NCBI RefSeq assembly: GCF_023283765.1
Contig: NZ_JAKILG010000001.1
Location: 1 to 64,000 of the forward strand
DNA from: Shewanella profunda
Lineage (GTDB): Bacteria > Pseudomonadota > Gammaproteobacteria > Enterobacterales > Shewanellaceae
Direction: 5' to 3'
Length of the DNA stretch: 64,000 bases
How positions within the stretch are numbered: the first letter of the stretch is position 1; each line of letters starts with the position of its first letter. The notes below the pieces were generated by a model. The model ran no database searches and was not told the origin of the DNA. It saw only the letters and a list, made by a program, of their open reading frames with translations. The translations under genes were made by a program, and so were the position numbers. This document shows positions 40,642 through 50,321 of this stretch, in pieces.

Positions 40642-40999
40642 CGTGGGCAAAAACTTTGCCGACCGGGTGAACGGTAAAATGGCACGGGTGTTTAAGCGCT
40701 TGGCTGACCCGTGCCAATTTACCCCAGTGGATGGCACCGTGCCATTTACTCGCCTGGTGAGCTTGGATGATAACGGCGCCGAAATTGCCGCCTCAGCCAA
40801 TGAGTATGTGCCCGAGCTCATCAGCCGTGCCGAGTTCTTACTCAGTGAGGGCGCCGTGAGTGCAGGTGATCAATTTGCCTTAGGCAGTGTTGACGAAAGC
40901 GGGGCATTTATCCCCAACGGCCAACAAGGCCGACTCACTCAGCGGGTAAGCATGGATAGCGTTTGCGTGGCGTTTATCTATATCACGATTGAGGACTAG
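40634..40999 (+). CDS. Head-tail joining protein candidate
   Basis: The 121-residue protein starts MPNVGKNFADRVNGKMARVF and has a beta-rich body. Its place after the DUF2190 gene and before the gpZ-like gene, and its size, match FII-type head-tail connectors. The assignment rests on synteny and general pattern. Confidence 0.6.
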   Translation: MPNVGKNFADRVNGKMARVFKRLADPCQFTPVDGTVPFTRLVSLDDNGAEIAASANEYVPELISRAEFLLSEGAVSAGDQFALGSVDESGAFIPNGQQGRLTQRVSMDSVCVAFIYITIED

Positions 41000-41002
41000 C
41001 TC

Positions 41003-41560
41003 ATGGCTCGGATAAAGATTGAAGGCATGGAGGCGGTAACAAAGGAGCTGAACCGCATCCGTGCCGCCCAAGCACCCGCGATTAATCGTGCCATTGAAGA
41101 CACGGTTAAATTTGGTGAAAAGGCGGCGGTAGATGCCATCTTTAACCGCTATGGCTATAACTCCCGCAGTTATATCGAGCAACACCTCTCGGTAAGTGTG
41201 GACCCGCGTAATTTAAAAGGGGTGATCACCGCCCGTTATCGCGCCAGTACCTTAACCAGATTTGCCAGAGCATTAACCCGCACAGGCAAAAACGGCCGTT
41301 CAAGAACCGACGGCCATATGGTTAGCGCACTGCGCAATCAGCCTGTTTGGTTTAAAGGTACTTTTACCGTGATTGGTAAAAACGGCAATCAAATCATGTT
41401 CCAGCGCCAAAAAGGCGATAACAGTTGGCGCAAGCTTAAAGGTCAAAAAGCCATGTACGGCCCTTCAGTGGCAGGCAGTTTCCGCAAAATCCGCGACGAT
41501 ATTGAGCCGCCGATTATTGCTCATCTGCGAAGTAAATACGGCCAGTACACGAATAGATAG
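41003..41560 (+). CDS. Tail completion protein, gpZ-like
   Basis: The 185-residue basic protein has IKIEGMEAVTKELNRIRAAQ and AINRAIEDTVKFGEKAAVDA at the start, then RYRASTLTRFA, resembling the minor tail protein Z family. Such proteins finish the tail end for joining to the head. It lies in the expected order, three bases after the previous stop. Confidence 0.75.
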   Translation: MARIKIEGMEAVTKELNRIRAAQAPAINRAIEDTVKFGEKAAVDAIFNRYGYNSRSYIEQHLSVSVDPRNLKGVITARYRASTLTRFARALTRTGKNGRSRTDGHMVSALRNQPVWFKGTFTVIGKNGNQIMFQRQKGDNSWRKLKGQKAMYGPSVAGSFRKIRDDIEPPIIAHLRSKYGQYTNR

Positions 41561-41618
41561 GCGCTAGGTTATAGATCCTAGGGCCTCGCTGTTCCTATCC
41601 CTTTTTTAAGGACTCCCC

Positions 41619-42044
41619 ATGATCCAAGCAATTATCGACCGTTTAAAAATGGTTGAAGGCGCGGCCGTGCGCGAAGGTTTTTACGCGCAAGGTGTAGCCA
41701 AGGATAAGCAGTTTATTTTTTTGCAACCGTTTACTGATGGCTTTGTCGCTAAAAACGGGGTTGATAGTTATCGTGATGATCTGGTGCTGCAAGTAGTGGC
41801 GGGTATCACTGTTGATAAAACCCCAACGCCAACTGCTGATCTGATTAACCTTGTGCGCGCCATCCGCACAGCTTTTTACAAAGATGAACGCACAGTTGAA
41901 AAACTCAGTTGGTTGCCATTGGTGATCACTTTTAAAGAGCTAGAACCCTGCAAGTACATCATGCCCGAAGCCCACGAAAAACACGGGTTAGCGGTGCTCA
42001 CCCTATCCCTTGTTAATACAGTTAAATTTGGAGACTCACTATGA
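41619..42044 (+). CDS. Tail terminator (gpU-like) candidate
   Basis: The 141-residue protein (MIQAIIDRLKMVEGAAVREG to LSLVNTVKFGDSL) occupies the slot between gpZ-like and major tail genes where gpU-type tail terminators lie. Its pattern of alternating helices and strands fits. It overlaps the major tail gene by four bases. The gap upstream has two CTAG words. Confidence 0.6.
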   Translation: MIQAIIDRLKMVEGAAVREGFYAQGVAKDKQFIFLQPFTDGFVAKNGVDSYRDDLVLQVVAGITVDKTPTPTADLINLVRAIRTAFYKDERTVEKLSWLPLVITFKELEPCKYIMPEAHEKHGLAVLTLSLVNTVKFGDSL

Positions 42045-42760
42045 GTGAAACAGTCGTTGAAAGTTACATCGGCTCAGGCATCGTTTACGTTGCTGGCCGT
42101 GACGTTGGCAACGCCTCAGGCGTAAAAATTGCCATCGAGCAAGAAACCAAAACCCAACCAAACTACCGTGGCGGTGGCGGCAATGCTGCTGAAATTACCA
42201 AGGTAAAATCGGTTAAATTGTCATTCACTATGAACGACTTTAGCAACGCTAACATGGCGTTAGCACTGCGCGGTAAAGTGGAAGTGTTAACGGCTGGCAC
42301 AGTGGATGATGAGCCAATCACCGCAGTATTGGACGGCCTAGCCGATACCAAGTTTATGATAGACACCACCGGAGTAACTGAGGTAACAAACGAAGCTGGC
42401 GCAGTCACCTATGTCAAAGACACTGACTATGTAGTGAGCGCAGGCGGTATCCGTGCGTTATCAACTGGTGACATTACCGAAGGCCAAGCGCTTAAGGTCA
42501 GTTACACCAAAAAAGCGGGTAATGCGATGCAAGCATTAACCGAATCCGGTGCGGTGGTGCCTGTGGTGATTGACGGTGTTAACGATGCAACAGGTAAACC
42601 GTGGACGCTGAAGTTTTTCAAGTGGAGCCCAAGCCCGACAGCGGGTATGGACCTAATCGGCGATGACTTTGGATCGTTTGATATCGAAGGCGGTGTACTT
42701 GCTGACGGTTCAATCGTGGCCACAGGTAAGTCTAAGTTCTTCGTCCGTAGCGCCGCTTAA
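42041..42760 (+). CDS. Major tail tube protein
   Basis: The 239-residue protein is beta-rich and ends like other tube proteins (FGSFDIEGGVLADGSIVATG). The central part (KDTDYVVSAGGIRALSTGDI) repeats an Ig-like pattern common in tube proteins of this class. A terminator at 42780 follows, so tube protein is probably made in excess of downstream products. Confidence 0.8.
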   Translation: MSETVVESYIGSGIVYVAGRDVGNASGVKIAIEQETKTQPNYRGGGGNAAEITKVKSVKLSFTMNDFSNANMALALRGKVEVLTAGTVDDEPITAVLDGLADTKFMIDTTGVTEVTNEAGAVTYVKDTDYVVSAGGIRALSTGDITEGQALKVSYTKKAGNAMQALTESGAVVPVVIDGVNDATGKPWTLKFFKWSPSPTAGMDLIGDDFGSFDIEGGVLADGSIVATGKSKFFVRSAA

Positions 42761-42779
42761 TCCTTCTGTTTAACCCTCT

Positions 42780-42814
42780 AGCCCACAGCATTTATTCAAT
42801 GCTGTGGGCTTTTT
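42780..42814 (+). terminator. Terminator between tube and tape-measure genes
   Basis: AGCCCACAGCAT and ATGCTGTGGGCT flank TTATTCA and are followed by TTTTTATTTT. It occupies the place where the tail assembly chaperone genes are usually found. Confidence 0.9.
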
Positions 42815-42845
42815 ATTTTGGTTTGTTTATTCCATTGGTGATGCC

Positions 42846-45800
42846 ATGAGTTTTAATGATCAAGAAGTCAATCTAACTATCCAAGGTAAGGATCTGTTTT
42901 CGGCTGAGGCCAAAAAGTCTGAGCAAGCGTTGCAGGAGTTGGGGCGCGAGAGCGAAAGGCTCAATGAGCAACTAGATGATTTAAAACAACAACAAGAAGC
43001 CATCCGCGCCATTGACGAGTTAACCGCCTCGATTAGCCGCAATGAGCAGGCGTTTAGCGACAACAGTGTTGCGCTTGATCAATTAAAGCGCGAGCAAAAA
43101 CAAGCAGCGACCGAGGTTAAAACCCTTGAAACCGCCCAGCGTGAAGCGGCGGCATCAACCGCAAAATTAGAGGGCGAATATAACCAAACCGCGGCGCAAT
43201 TAGCGCAATACGATAATCAGCTTGCCTCGGCCCGTGCTGAGGTTGAGCGCTTAAGCGCTACCCAAGGCAAAGGCGCACAGGCCACGGCAGCCCAAGCGCA
43301 GGCACTGTCAAAGGCAAAAGCTGATTTACAACAGCTTGAAACCACCCAGCGGAGTACCGCTGCTAGCGCTGAAAAGCTTAGCCAAGAACTCGAACAGGAG
43401 CGCCGCGGCCTTAATCAATTAAACACCGCTGTCGATGAGGCCAGCCGTAAAAAAGCAGAGTATGCGCTTAAAGTTAAAACTGCCAGTAGTGAACTGACTC
43501 AACTTGGTTCGTCTGTGAGTCGCAATAAGCAAGAGCTCGGTAAGCAGCAAGCTGTTTTGCAAAAAGCTGGCGTGGATATGGAACGCCTTGGTGATGCCAG
43601 TAAAGAGTTAAAACTAAAGCAAGCGGCAGCAGAACAAGCACTTAAAGGCGTGAATGAAAAGCTAACTGTGCATAACGCCTTATTGCAAACGAATAAAACA
43701 GTTGCGGCATCAACCAATGCTCAAACGGCATTAACCACCAAAGCGGTGCAAACCTTAGCCAAGGCTTATGCGGCATTACTTACCGCTCAGCAAGCGGTGA
43801 CTGCGGCTAAAAGTGGGGTTGAAAACTACGGTGAGTTAGAAGCAGCCATTACCAAGGTGGAAAAAACCACAGGTAACGCCCGTGAAACTGTGGTGAAAAT
43901 GGCCGATGAGCTTAAAAACCTCAGCGAAAACGTCACCCCAAACAGTACCAATGAATTGCTGCGCATGGCCGAAGTGGCTGGGCAATTGGGGACTAAATCG
44001 ACTGAAGATATTCTCAGCTTGGTGGCTGCGGCTGATGCGTTGGGGTTATCAACCAACTTAGCCGGCGATGAAGCGGCAACCATGTTGGCCAGAATCCTTG
44101 GCATGACTCAAGAAGGTATCCCAGAGATCCACAATTTGTCATCATCAGTTGTGGCATTGGGTAATGATTTTGCGGTGACCGAAGCCGATATCGTGCACAT
44201 GACAAAGGAGATTGTGTCAGGTACCCGTGAAATTAACTTAGGCAGTGCGGCAGCAGCGGCCTTTGGAGCTACCTTAGCCGAGTTAGGACAGCCTGCAGAA
44301 CGTTCGCGCACGGCAATACAACGCCTTGGTGCTGAGATTAATAGCGCCAGCAAAAAGGGTGGTGACTCACTTGAAACCTTAATGAAGATCACGGGGTTAA
44401 CTGCCAAGCAAATTGAGCAAGATCTTGGTGATGCGCCTGAAAAGGTGTTAGTTAAATTCCTCGAGGGGTTACAACAGGTTAAGGCTGAGGGCGGCTTAGT
44501 CGCTGATTCGCTTAAGGCCATGGGTATTGATGGCACCGAGGCAACAGGTGTTTTAACTGTGTTAGCTGGCGGCACTGAACGGTTGAAAACTGCATTAGAG
44601 CTTAGCAATAAAGCCTATGCCGATGGCGATTACCATATGAAGGAAGCGATTAAAGCTTACTCAACCCAAGAGTCTGCACTTGGTCGTTTATCAAATAAGT
44701 TTCACCAACTCACCACTGACATTGGACAGGCGTTTTCGTATGACACGGACCGCGCTATTCGCGGTACAAGTGATGCTATAGATGATGTTGAACAAAGTGT
44801 CATTGGTTTGATGGAATGGCTCCCACAATTAATGGAGGGGTTCCTTGAACTTGCCAGCAGTGTTGAGAATTTTACAAGCAGTTTAACTGGTAATGATCTC
44901 AACGTATTTGAGTCGTCTTTCAGTAGAATTTCGGTACTCACTAACAGCCTTAAATCTACATTTGATTTAACAGCACTCGGAATACAGGGTGTCACGTATG
45001 AGATCGGTGAACTTGTGTTACGATCTGCCGCATTGTCCGGTATCAAAGTGGATACTGGTTGGATTGACAATCTGCGTAGACGAATGGGTGATACCAAAAC
45101 GGCTATTGCACAGGATTTCAAGGACATTGAAAACTCTGTTAAACGTATGGCGGGTGAATCTTCACTCGCCTACGAAAAGCTTTTGGATTCGGCTGATCAA
45201 TATAAGGGTGCAATTAATAAGCTCAGCGCAGAGCAACAAGCAAACCTAAAAAATATCCTTGATAGCAATAAATATAATGCGGAGTCAGAAACGTTATATC
45301 GTGACTTAACATCTGCAATTGTACTCGCTAATCGTGAGCTTGATATTGAGATTGCATTAAAAAATAAGTCGGCTGATGCCAGCGCTAAAAAAACCGAAGC
45401 TGAAACTAAGGGCTTGGATGTTACGACCAAACAGACTCTCACTCTTGCTGAAAATTCTGCGGCATTAAGAGCACAGACTCTGTCTCTTGATGAAGCTAGA
45501 AAAAAGGGGATTGAGCTACAAGAAAGCTATGATAAAGGTTTTATAAGTGGTGAAACCTACACCAACATGCTTAAGTTGTTGAATGAGTCGGTAAAAGTTA
45601 ACAGTGCTGAAATTGACAACAACAATAAGGTCCAAAAATCTCAAACCGAGCTAACCACGGAGTTCCTTGCTAAGCGTAAAGAACTACAGTCTCAGTATGA
45701 TAAAGGTTTGATCACTGAGAAAGAACTAACCTACGCCCAACAAGATTTGGCGCGGGCTTATGATCAGTCAATCGCCAGCGCCAAAGGCTCAGCCAGTTCA

Positions 45801-47120
45801 ACCGAAGCATTGTCCGATGCGCAATTAGCCTTACAAGAAAAAATCCTCACCACTGAAAAAGCGATTCGTGAACTGCAAAAGGCGGTTGAGGATGAAAATA
45901 AAACCAGTAGTGAACTAGCGATAACTAAAGCCAAACTCGCCAAAGAGGAAGCTAATCTTGCCGACCTAAAACGCCAAGCCGCTGAACTGGCAAAAATTGA
46001 AAACGCCAACTATAGCGAACTGCTGATTATGCAGGCGCAATACCAAGTGCAGCTTGAAGCCTTGGAGCGTAGCTTTAAAGCGGGGTTAGTGACTAAGCAA
46101 GAGTACGATAGTCAGTCTCAGGTACTTAAAGGCACCTTGGATGAACTGAGCAAAGTGCTGGGTGAAAGCAGCAAAAAGACCGATGAAAACACCGCGGCGA
46201 CTAAAGAAAATACCAAGGCGACTAAGGAAAACACCGCTGCAGGGATTGAAAACGCCAAGGCCATTGTTGAACAGTTAAGCTCGATTGATGAGTTTCGTGG
46301 TAGTGCTGTTGCTACCCGTGAAGTGATGATCTCCCTCAATAAAGAGTACGATTATTCAAGCGCTACCATTGAACAAATGACCGAAAGGTTAGCGCAATTG
46401 GATAATCAAATTGAGGGGGCAGATCAAAAGCGTGAGCGCCGCGAAATTAATAACGCGATTCGTATGCGTGATTGGATTGCGCAAATTGAAAGCGGTTCAC
46501 TCAGCTTGCAGGAGCTTGGACGCATTGCTGATTTAGCCAATGACTCAGTGATTAAGCTTTCTGAAAACCAACTTACGCCACTTAACAAAGCAATTGATGA
46601 GGCTCGGGCAAAGTTCCAAGCGTTAACGGATGAAATCAATCAAACTACGCTCGATATCCAAGACAGGTTAGATGCTGCCTTGGGTAACGAAACGGCCATT
46701 GCTGAACGTAAATTTGCCAGCGAGTTAAAAGAAGTTGAAAGCCTAATTGAAACCGCCAAGTCTTACGGTGATAGTCAGTTAATTACCAAGTTGCAAAAGA
46801 GCCTGAGTGACTTAAAGCAAGCGCAAGATATCGAGCGCAAAACCAAACAAGCCCAGCAAGAAGCCGATAAAACTGCTAAAGCCAAAAGCGAGGCCGAGGC
46901 CAAGCAGCAAACCGCCGCGGCTGTCAGTGCTAAACCTATCCAGCAAACCACTACAACCACCACGAACACATCTAGCGCGAATGCCCCCGGGGGCAATAGC
47001 GCAGATACCGTGGTGCTGAAGTTGCAGGTGGGTGGCAACACCTTTGACGCCCAAATGAAGCGCAGCCTGGTGACTGAGTTAGTAGCGGAGATCAAGCGAC
47101 TGCAATCGATAGGCGGGTAA
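42846..47120 (+). CDS. Tail tape-measure protein
   Basis: ATG at 42846 is chosen because the frame upstream reads through the terminator stem. The 1424-residue protein starts with about 270 residues of Gln/Glu/Ala coiled coil. A TP901-type core follows (AITKVEKTTGNARETVVKMA to GMTQEGIPEIHNLSSSVVAL), then more coiled coil with KENTKATKENTAAGIEN repeats and a low-complexity TTTTTTNTSSAN near the end. Its length sets tail length: at about 1.5 angstrom per residue, roughly 200 nm. Confidence 0.95.
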   Translation: MSFNDQEVNLTIQGKDLFSAEAKKSEQALQELGRESERLNEQLDDLKQQQEAIRAIDELTASISRNEQAFSDNSVALDQLKREQKQAATEVKTLETAQREAAASTAKLEGEYNQTAAQLAQYDNQLASARAEVERLSATQGKGAQATAAQAQALSKAKADLQQLETTQRSTAASAEKLSQELEQERRGLNQLNTAVDEASRKKAEYALKVKTASSELTQLGSSVSRNKQELGKQQAVLQKAGVDMERLGDASKELKLKQAAAEQALKGVNEKLTVHNALLQTNKTVAASTNAQTALTTKAVQTLAKAYAALLTAQQAVTAAKSGVENYGELEAAITKVEKTTGNARETVVKMADELKNLSENVTPNSTNELLRMAEVAGQLGTKSTEDILSLVAAADALGLSTNLAGDEAATMLARILGMTQEGIPEIHNLSSSVVALGNDFAVTEADIVHMTKEIVSGTREINLGSAAAAAFGATLAELGQPAERSRTAIQRLGAEINSASKKGGDSLETLMKITGLTAKQIEQDLGDAPEKVLVKFLEGLQQVKAEGGLVADSLKAMGIDGTEATGVLTVLAGGTERLKTALELSNKAYADGDYHMKEAIKAYSTQESALGRLSNKFHQLTTDIGQAFSYDTDRAIRGTSDAIDDVEQSVIGLMEWLPQLMEGFLELASSVENFTSSLTGNDLNVFESSFSRISVLTNSLKSTFDLTALGIQGVTYEIGELVLRSAALSGIKVDTGWIDNLRRRMGDTKTAIAQDFKDIENSVKRMAGESSLAYEKLLDSADQYKGAINKLSAEQQANLKNILDSNKYNAESETLYRDLTSAIVLANRELDIEIALKNKSADASAKKTEAETKGLDVTTKQTLTLAENSAALRAQTLSLDEARKKGIELQESYDKGFISGETYTNMLKLLNESVKVNSAEIDNNNKVQKSQTELTTEFLAKRKELQSQYDKGLITEKELTYAQQDLARAYDQSIASAKGSASSTEALSDAQLALQEKILTTEKAIRELQKAVEDENKTSSELAITKAKLAKEEANLADLKRQAAELAKIENANYSELLIMQAQYQVQLEALERSFKAGLVTKQEYDSQSQVLKGTLDELSKVLGESSKKTDENTAATKENTKATKENTAAGIENAKAIVEQLSSIDEFRGSAVATREVMISLNKEYDYSSATIEQMTERLAQLDNQIEGADQKRERREINNAIRMRDWIAQIESGSLSLQELGRIADLANDSVIKLSENQLTPLNKAIDEARAKFQALTDEINQTTLDIQDRLDAALGNETAIAERKFASELKEVESLIETAKSYGDSQLITKLQKSLSDLKQAQDIERKTKQAQQEADKTAKAKSEAEAKQQTAAAVSAKPIQQTTTTTTNTSSANAPGGNSADTVVLKLQVGGNTFDAQMKRSLVTELVAEIKRLQSIGG

Positions 47121-47161
47121 AAAGGTGCTAGGCCCTAGGTTATAGACTTCACTCTTTTGCC

Positions 47162-47194
47162 GTCATCCTCGCGAATGCGGGGATCCAGCTTTTA
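47162..47194. repeat. GTCATCC hairpin repeat, single copy
   Basis: One copy of the GTCATCCTCGCGAAYGCGGG element (hairpin CCTCGCG-AA-YGCGGGG) lies in the gap after the tape-measure gene. It is one of seven in the prophage tail region. CTAG-rich sequence flanks it on both sides. Confidence 0.85.
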
Positions 47195-47249
47195 GGACCT
47201 AGCATATAGGCTTTACCCCTGGCACCTTCTTTTTTCGACAAGGAACCCC

Positions 47250-47621
47250 ATGACCACCATCGATACCATCGCGATTGGCGCGGATCTGCTGTGGCTGAAT
47301 CGCAACGAAAAGGTGCGCGTTGTGGCCAACCTCAAGCGCGCGTTAAACGGTGCGCCGCAGGTGCAGCAAACCGCTATACCTGCTGGCCATGCCATGACCT
47401 TAGGCACTAAAGACGGCTGGCTTGTGCGCAGCGAGTTTGAGCAATTACAGGACCATGCCGCCAGTACCTTAACCGCCTTTACCCTCGCTTATGAGGGCAC
47501 CGATTACAACGTGATTTGGGATAACACCCAAGGCGCGCCGATCGCCGGCGAAGATGTGTTTGACGAAGTTGCCGGCTATCCGCAGCTAACCAATGTCACC
47601 CTGAAGTTTTTAACGATGTAG
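47250..47621 (+). CDS. Tail protein of unknown function, 123 residues
   Basis: AAGGAACCCC precedes the ATG. The beta-rich product (AIGADLLWLNRNEKVRVVAN, VIWDNTQGAPIAGEDVFDEV) lies directly after the tape measure, where distal tail proteins begin. No named family is recognised. Confidence 0.6.
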   Translation: MTTIDTIAIGADLLWLNRNEKVRVVANLKRALNGAPQVQQTAIPAGHAMTLGTKDGWLVRSEFEQLQDHAASTLTAFTLAYEGTDYNVIWDNTQGAPIAGEDVFDEVAGYPQLTNVTLKFLTM

Positions 47622-47630
47622 TGATAGATC

Positions 47631-47674
47631 GCTTCGCTGCTAGAACGGGCTCGCCCTTATAGATTCTAGATTCT
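47631..47674. repeat. Late-gap repeat, short copy
   Basis: This copy joins GCTTCGCTGCTAGAACGGGC directly to CCCTTATAGATTCTAGATTC. Compared with 40191-40282 it lacks exactly 48 bases, so one is a deletion or insertion form of the other. Confidence 0.85.
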
Positions 47675-47713
47675 CGCGTCTAGATCTTCTTTACCCATTT
47701 TAATGGATATCAT

Positions 47714-50149
47714 ATGACTATCACCCGTGCAGATTTAAAAGTATTTAAGCCAGAACAGCTTGGCTCAAGCGATGATGCGGGCGGTCAGCGCACTAAGCTG
47801 GCGGTTGAGTCTGGCAAGCTTAACGAACTGTTTCGCGCAATATCAGATATCGACCACGCCGTAAGCGCTGTTGATATCGTTAAGTGTTATCCCGCGCTTG
47901 ATACTGCTGATACATCAGTGTTGCTCGACGCCCATGTATTTATCAGCCAAAAACCAACCGATGATTTAGTGAGCATGTTAATCGCTGAGGCTGACACGCT
48001 AGACGATGCCGACCGCATGACTGATATGGTTGAGATTCTGGAATCCTCAGTTCGTGCTGGTCAGTTGATCCGTAAAGGCTTGATCGGATTATTAGCAGGT
48101 CAAGATTCGTTCCCACGCGCTTATTTGCAATCATCTTACTTTTTTAACGGCCAAGAATATTGGTCAAATGTAACGCTGGTGCAAGGCCAAAAGATTGTTA
48201 TTTCAGTTGAGTACACTGGGGCTGAAAATGCGCTTTATCCACGCTTCGAGCATTTTTGCGAGATATTAGAAACTGTCACAGGAGGTGCAACAGGTATTGT
48301 CCGATTCAAACCAGCTATTCCATTTAACACACCAGATACCAACATCAATATTGGTGGTGAAACGGGTTGTACTAAAATGCGTTTAACTAGCGATAACGAT
48401 GGCATTAAATATCACGGCGTAAGCAAACTCACTGCTGCATCTTCATCAAGCAATGAGATCATGCTTGAGTCAACAGTGAGCGAACTTTTACCCAAAGTTA
48501 AAACAGTAAATCCCCTCTCTGGCAACAGCATCACCACAGACAGCGGCGGCATTATCGCTAAAACGGCGAGCACGCCATACATTGCAGGGCAACAAACTTA
48601 TATCTTTGAATTAGCTGATTTGCTCAATGATGATTTTGTTAACACTGGTTTGTTTTTAGCGCCAAAAGTGGTCAATGCATTAGTGACATGGAATAGGTCA
48701 ATCGTTGGTACTACAGTTACATTTACAGCGACATCTAACCTCAGTACTTACGATATTTCGGCGATCACTATCGAATATATATCTACATCAAAATACGATG
48801 TATTCAGCTACGGCGACACATTCCCTGCCTCAAAAGTAATAACGCTTGGTTCAACGCAAATGGTGGTTTCGTTCACTAACACAATCTATGGTGCACAAAT
48901 ACTTACCGAGAACTCAGATGGTAACTTTGTTGATGCTCAGATGAGTGTGCGTTTAGTGCAACTTGATTACGAAACTGGCGTTGCCACTAAATTTTTAGAC
49001 AGCCGTGGTGAGTTCACTATCACATATAGCTGTTTAGTTGAGTCATCAACAAGTGCTGACAATATTGCTAATTTTGCACTAGTGACAGATGCGCCCGTGC
49101 TCGACACCTTCTATGTGCAAGTGAGCAATACAGCGGGTGACACATTATTATCGGGCTCGAGTGATAGTGACGGCGTGATCACTGGCTCAAGCGTAACTGG
49201 TACGATCACAGGGACTAACGTATCACTGACTTTTGCTCAGAACGTGGACCTAAAAACGCTACGTTATGACATTAGCGAAACAGTATCGCTATCACCACCG
49301 CCAGAACTCTACGGCTTAAACCCTTTGCGGATTAAAAACGGCGGGGTAGTAGAGGCGTTCACTGCGTGGAATCCAGTATCAGTCCAAGATACACAAGTGC
49401 AAGTATTATCAAGCCCTGCGCCAGCGCAAACCAAGTCAGTTCGCGCCAATGCGCGCTTTGTTGATATCACTGACGCCGAAGGCAAATCACTCTGGACGCT
49501 AGCTAACACTCATTACACATGGGTTAAAGCGACTGGGGTGGTTACTATCAACAGCGATTTTACTGGTTTTACCGCGCCATTCGTTCTGACCGATACCATT
49601 GGTGAAGTTGCGCTAGTGACTGAGGTGCGTAAAAACTCGCTGGTACTCGCATCGCCGCTAAGCCAAATATATCCCATCGGCGCCAATGTATCGAGTGTGC
49701 AAAATCTCGGTGATTTACAAGCCCGCGTTGGCCCTGTTCGCGATATGACTGCGTGGGCTAACAACTGGGACTTAGATGGCACGCCAGCCACGGGCAATTT
49801 AAACGCGGTGGATTTTCCGATTGAAGTGCTCAACAACACTGCGATAAACGAAGATTGGGTATTGATATTCACCTCAGCAACAGCGTTTCGGTGCGTTGGA
49901 CGTAGGCTTGGGCAAATCGCCACGGGTGACACATTAAACGACTTTGCACCTATTAACCCGCTCACTCTAGCCCCGTATTTTATCATCCGCGTAGGTGCGT
50001 TTGGTGGCGGCTGGAATGCGGGTGAAGCTATCCGCTTTAAAACCTTCGCAGCATCAAAACCCGTGATGCTACTGCGCACAGTGCAAAGCGGTCATTCACA
50101 AATCACCACTGACCGCGCCGTGCTAGCGTTCCGCGGCAACGAATCTTAA
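47714..50149 (+). CDS. Large tail-tip protein
   Basis: The 811-residue protein has an N-terminal part of about 140 residues (GGQRTKLAVESGKLNELFRA, then VLLDAHVFISQKPTDDLVSM) of a kind I associate with phage tails from marine bacteria. Long beta-sandwich repeats follow (SSSTSADNIANFALVTDAP, DTLLSGSSDSDGVITGSS). It may form part of the tail tip or a side fibre. No signal peptide or membrane span is present. The exact family is not recognised. Confidence 0.6.
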   Translation: MTITRADLKVFKPEQLGSSDDAGGQRTKLAVESGKLNELFRAISDIDHAVSAVDIVKCYPALDTADTSVLLDAHVFISQKPTDDLVSMLIAEADTLDDADRMTDMVEILESSVRAGQLIRKGLIGLLAGQDSFPRAYLQSSYFFNGQEYWSNVTLVQGQKIVISVEYTGAENALYPRFEHFCEILETVTGGATGIVRFKPAIPFNTPDTNINIGGETGCTKMRLTSDNDGIKYHGVSKLTAASSSSNEIMLESTVSELLPKVKTVNPLSGNSITTDSGGIIAKTASTPYIAGQQTYIFELADLLNDDFVNTGLFLAPKVVNALVTWNRSIVGTTVTFTATSNLSTYDISAITIEYISTSKYDVFSYGDTFPASKVITLGSTQMVVSFTNTIYGAQILTENSDGNFVDAQMSVRLVQLDYETGVATKFLDSRGEFTITYSCLVESSTSADNIANFALVTDAPVLDTFYVQVSNTAGDTLLSGSSDSDGVITGSSVTGTITGTNVSLTFAQNVDLKTLRYDISETVSLSPPPELYGLNPLRIKNGGVVEAFTAWNPVSVQDTQVQVLSSPAPAQTKSVRANARFVDITDAEGKSLWTLANTHYTWVKATGVVTINSDFTGFTAPFVLTDTIGEVALVTEVRKNSLVLASPLSQIYPIGANVSSVQNLGDLQARVGPVRDMTAWANNWDLDGTPATGNLNAVDFPIEVLNNTAINEDWVLIFTSATAFRCVGRRLGQIATGDTLNDFAPINPLTLAPYFIIRVGAFGGGWNAGEAIRFKTFAASKPVMLLRTVQSGHSQITTDRAVLAFRGNES

Positions 50150-50159
50150 ACAGTTATTC

Positions 50160-50303
50160 GTCATCCTCGCCCATGCGGGTATCCAGCTTTTACTTTGTCA
50201 TCCTCGCGAACGCGGGGATCCAGCTTTTACTTTGTCATCCTCGCGAATGCGGGGATCCAGCTTTTACTTTGTCATCCTCGCGAACGCGGGGATCCAGCTT
50301 TTT
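50160..50303. repeat. Four tandem 37-bp GTCATCC hairpin repeats
   Basis: Copies start at 50160, 50197, 50234 and 50271, a strict 37-base period. Each holds an imperfect hairpin CCTCGCG-AA-YGCGGGG followed by ATCCAGCTTTT. Copies differ by a few bases, mostly in the hairpin. They fill the entire gap between two tail genes. The unit resembles dRS3/REP-type extragenic palindromes (GTCATTCCCGCG families). It is not a CRISPR, as there are no variable spacers. Confidence 0.92.
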
Positions 50304-50321
50304 ATTTAAGAGGATTAAACA

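Noticed and set aside
42804..42845. GTG start 14 codons upstream for the tape-measure gene
   Set aside because: The codon lies within the terminator stem and would encode an odd hydrophobic leader; ATG 42846 starts the recognisable domain.
46170..46270. KENTKATKENTAAG repeat in the tape measure as an inserted element
   Set aside because: It keeps the frame and composition of the surrounding coiled coil, a normal low-complexity stretch in such proteins.
50160..50303. Tandem repeats with a strict period could be a CRISPR array
   Set aside because: The whole 37-base unit repeats with scattered point changes and there are no unique spacers; no cas genes are present.
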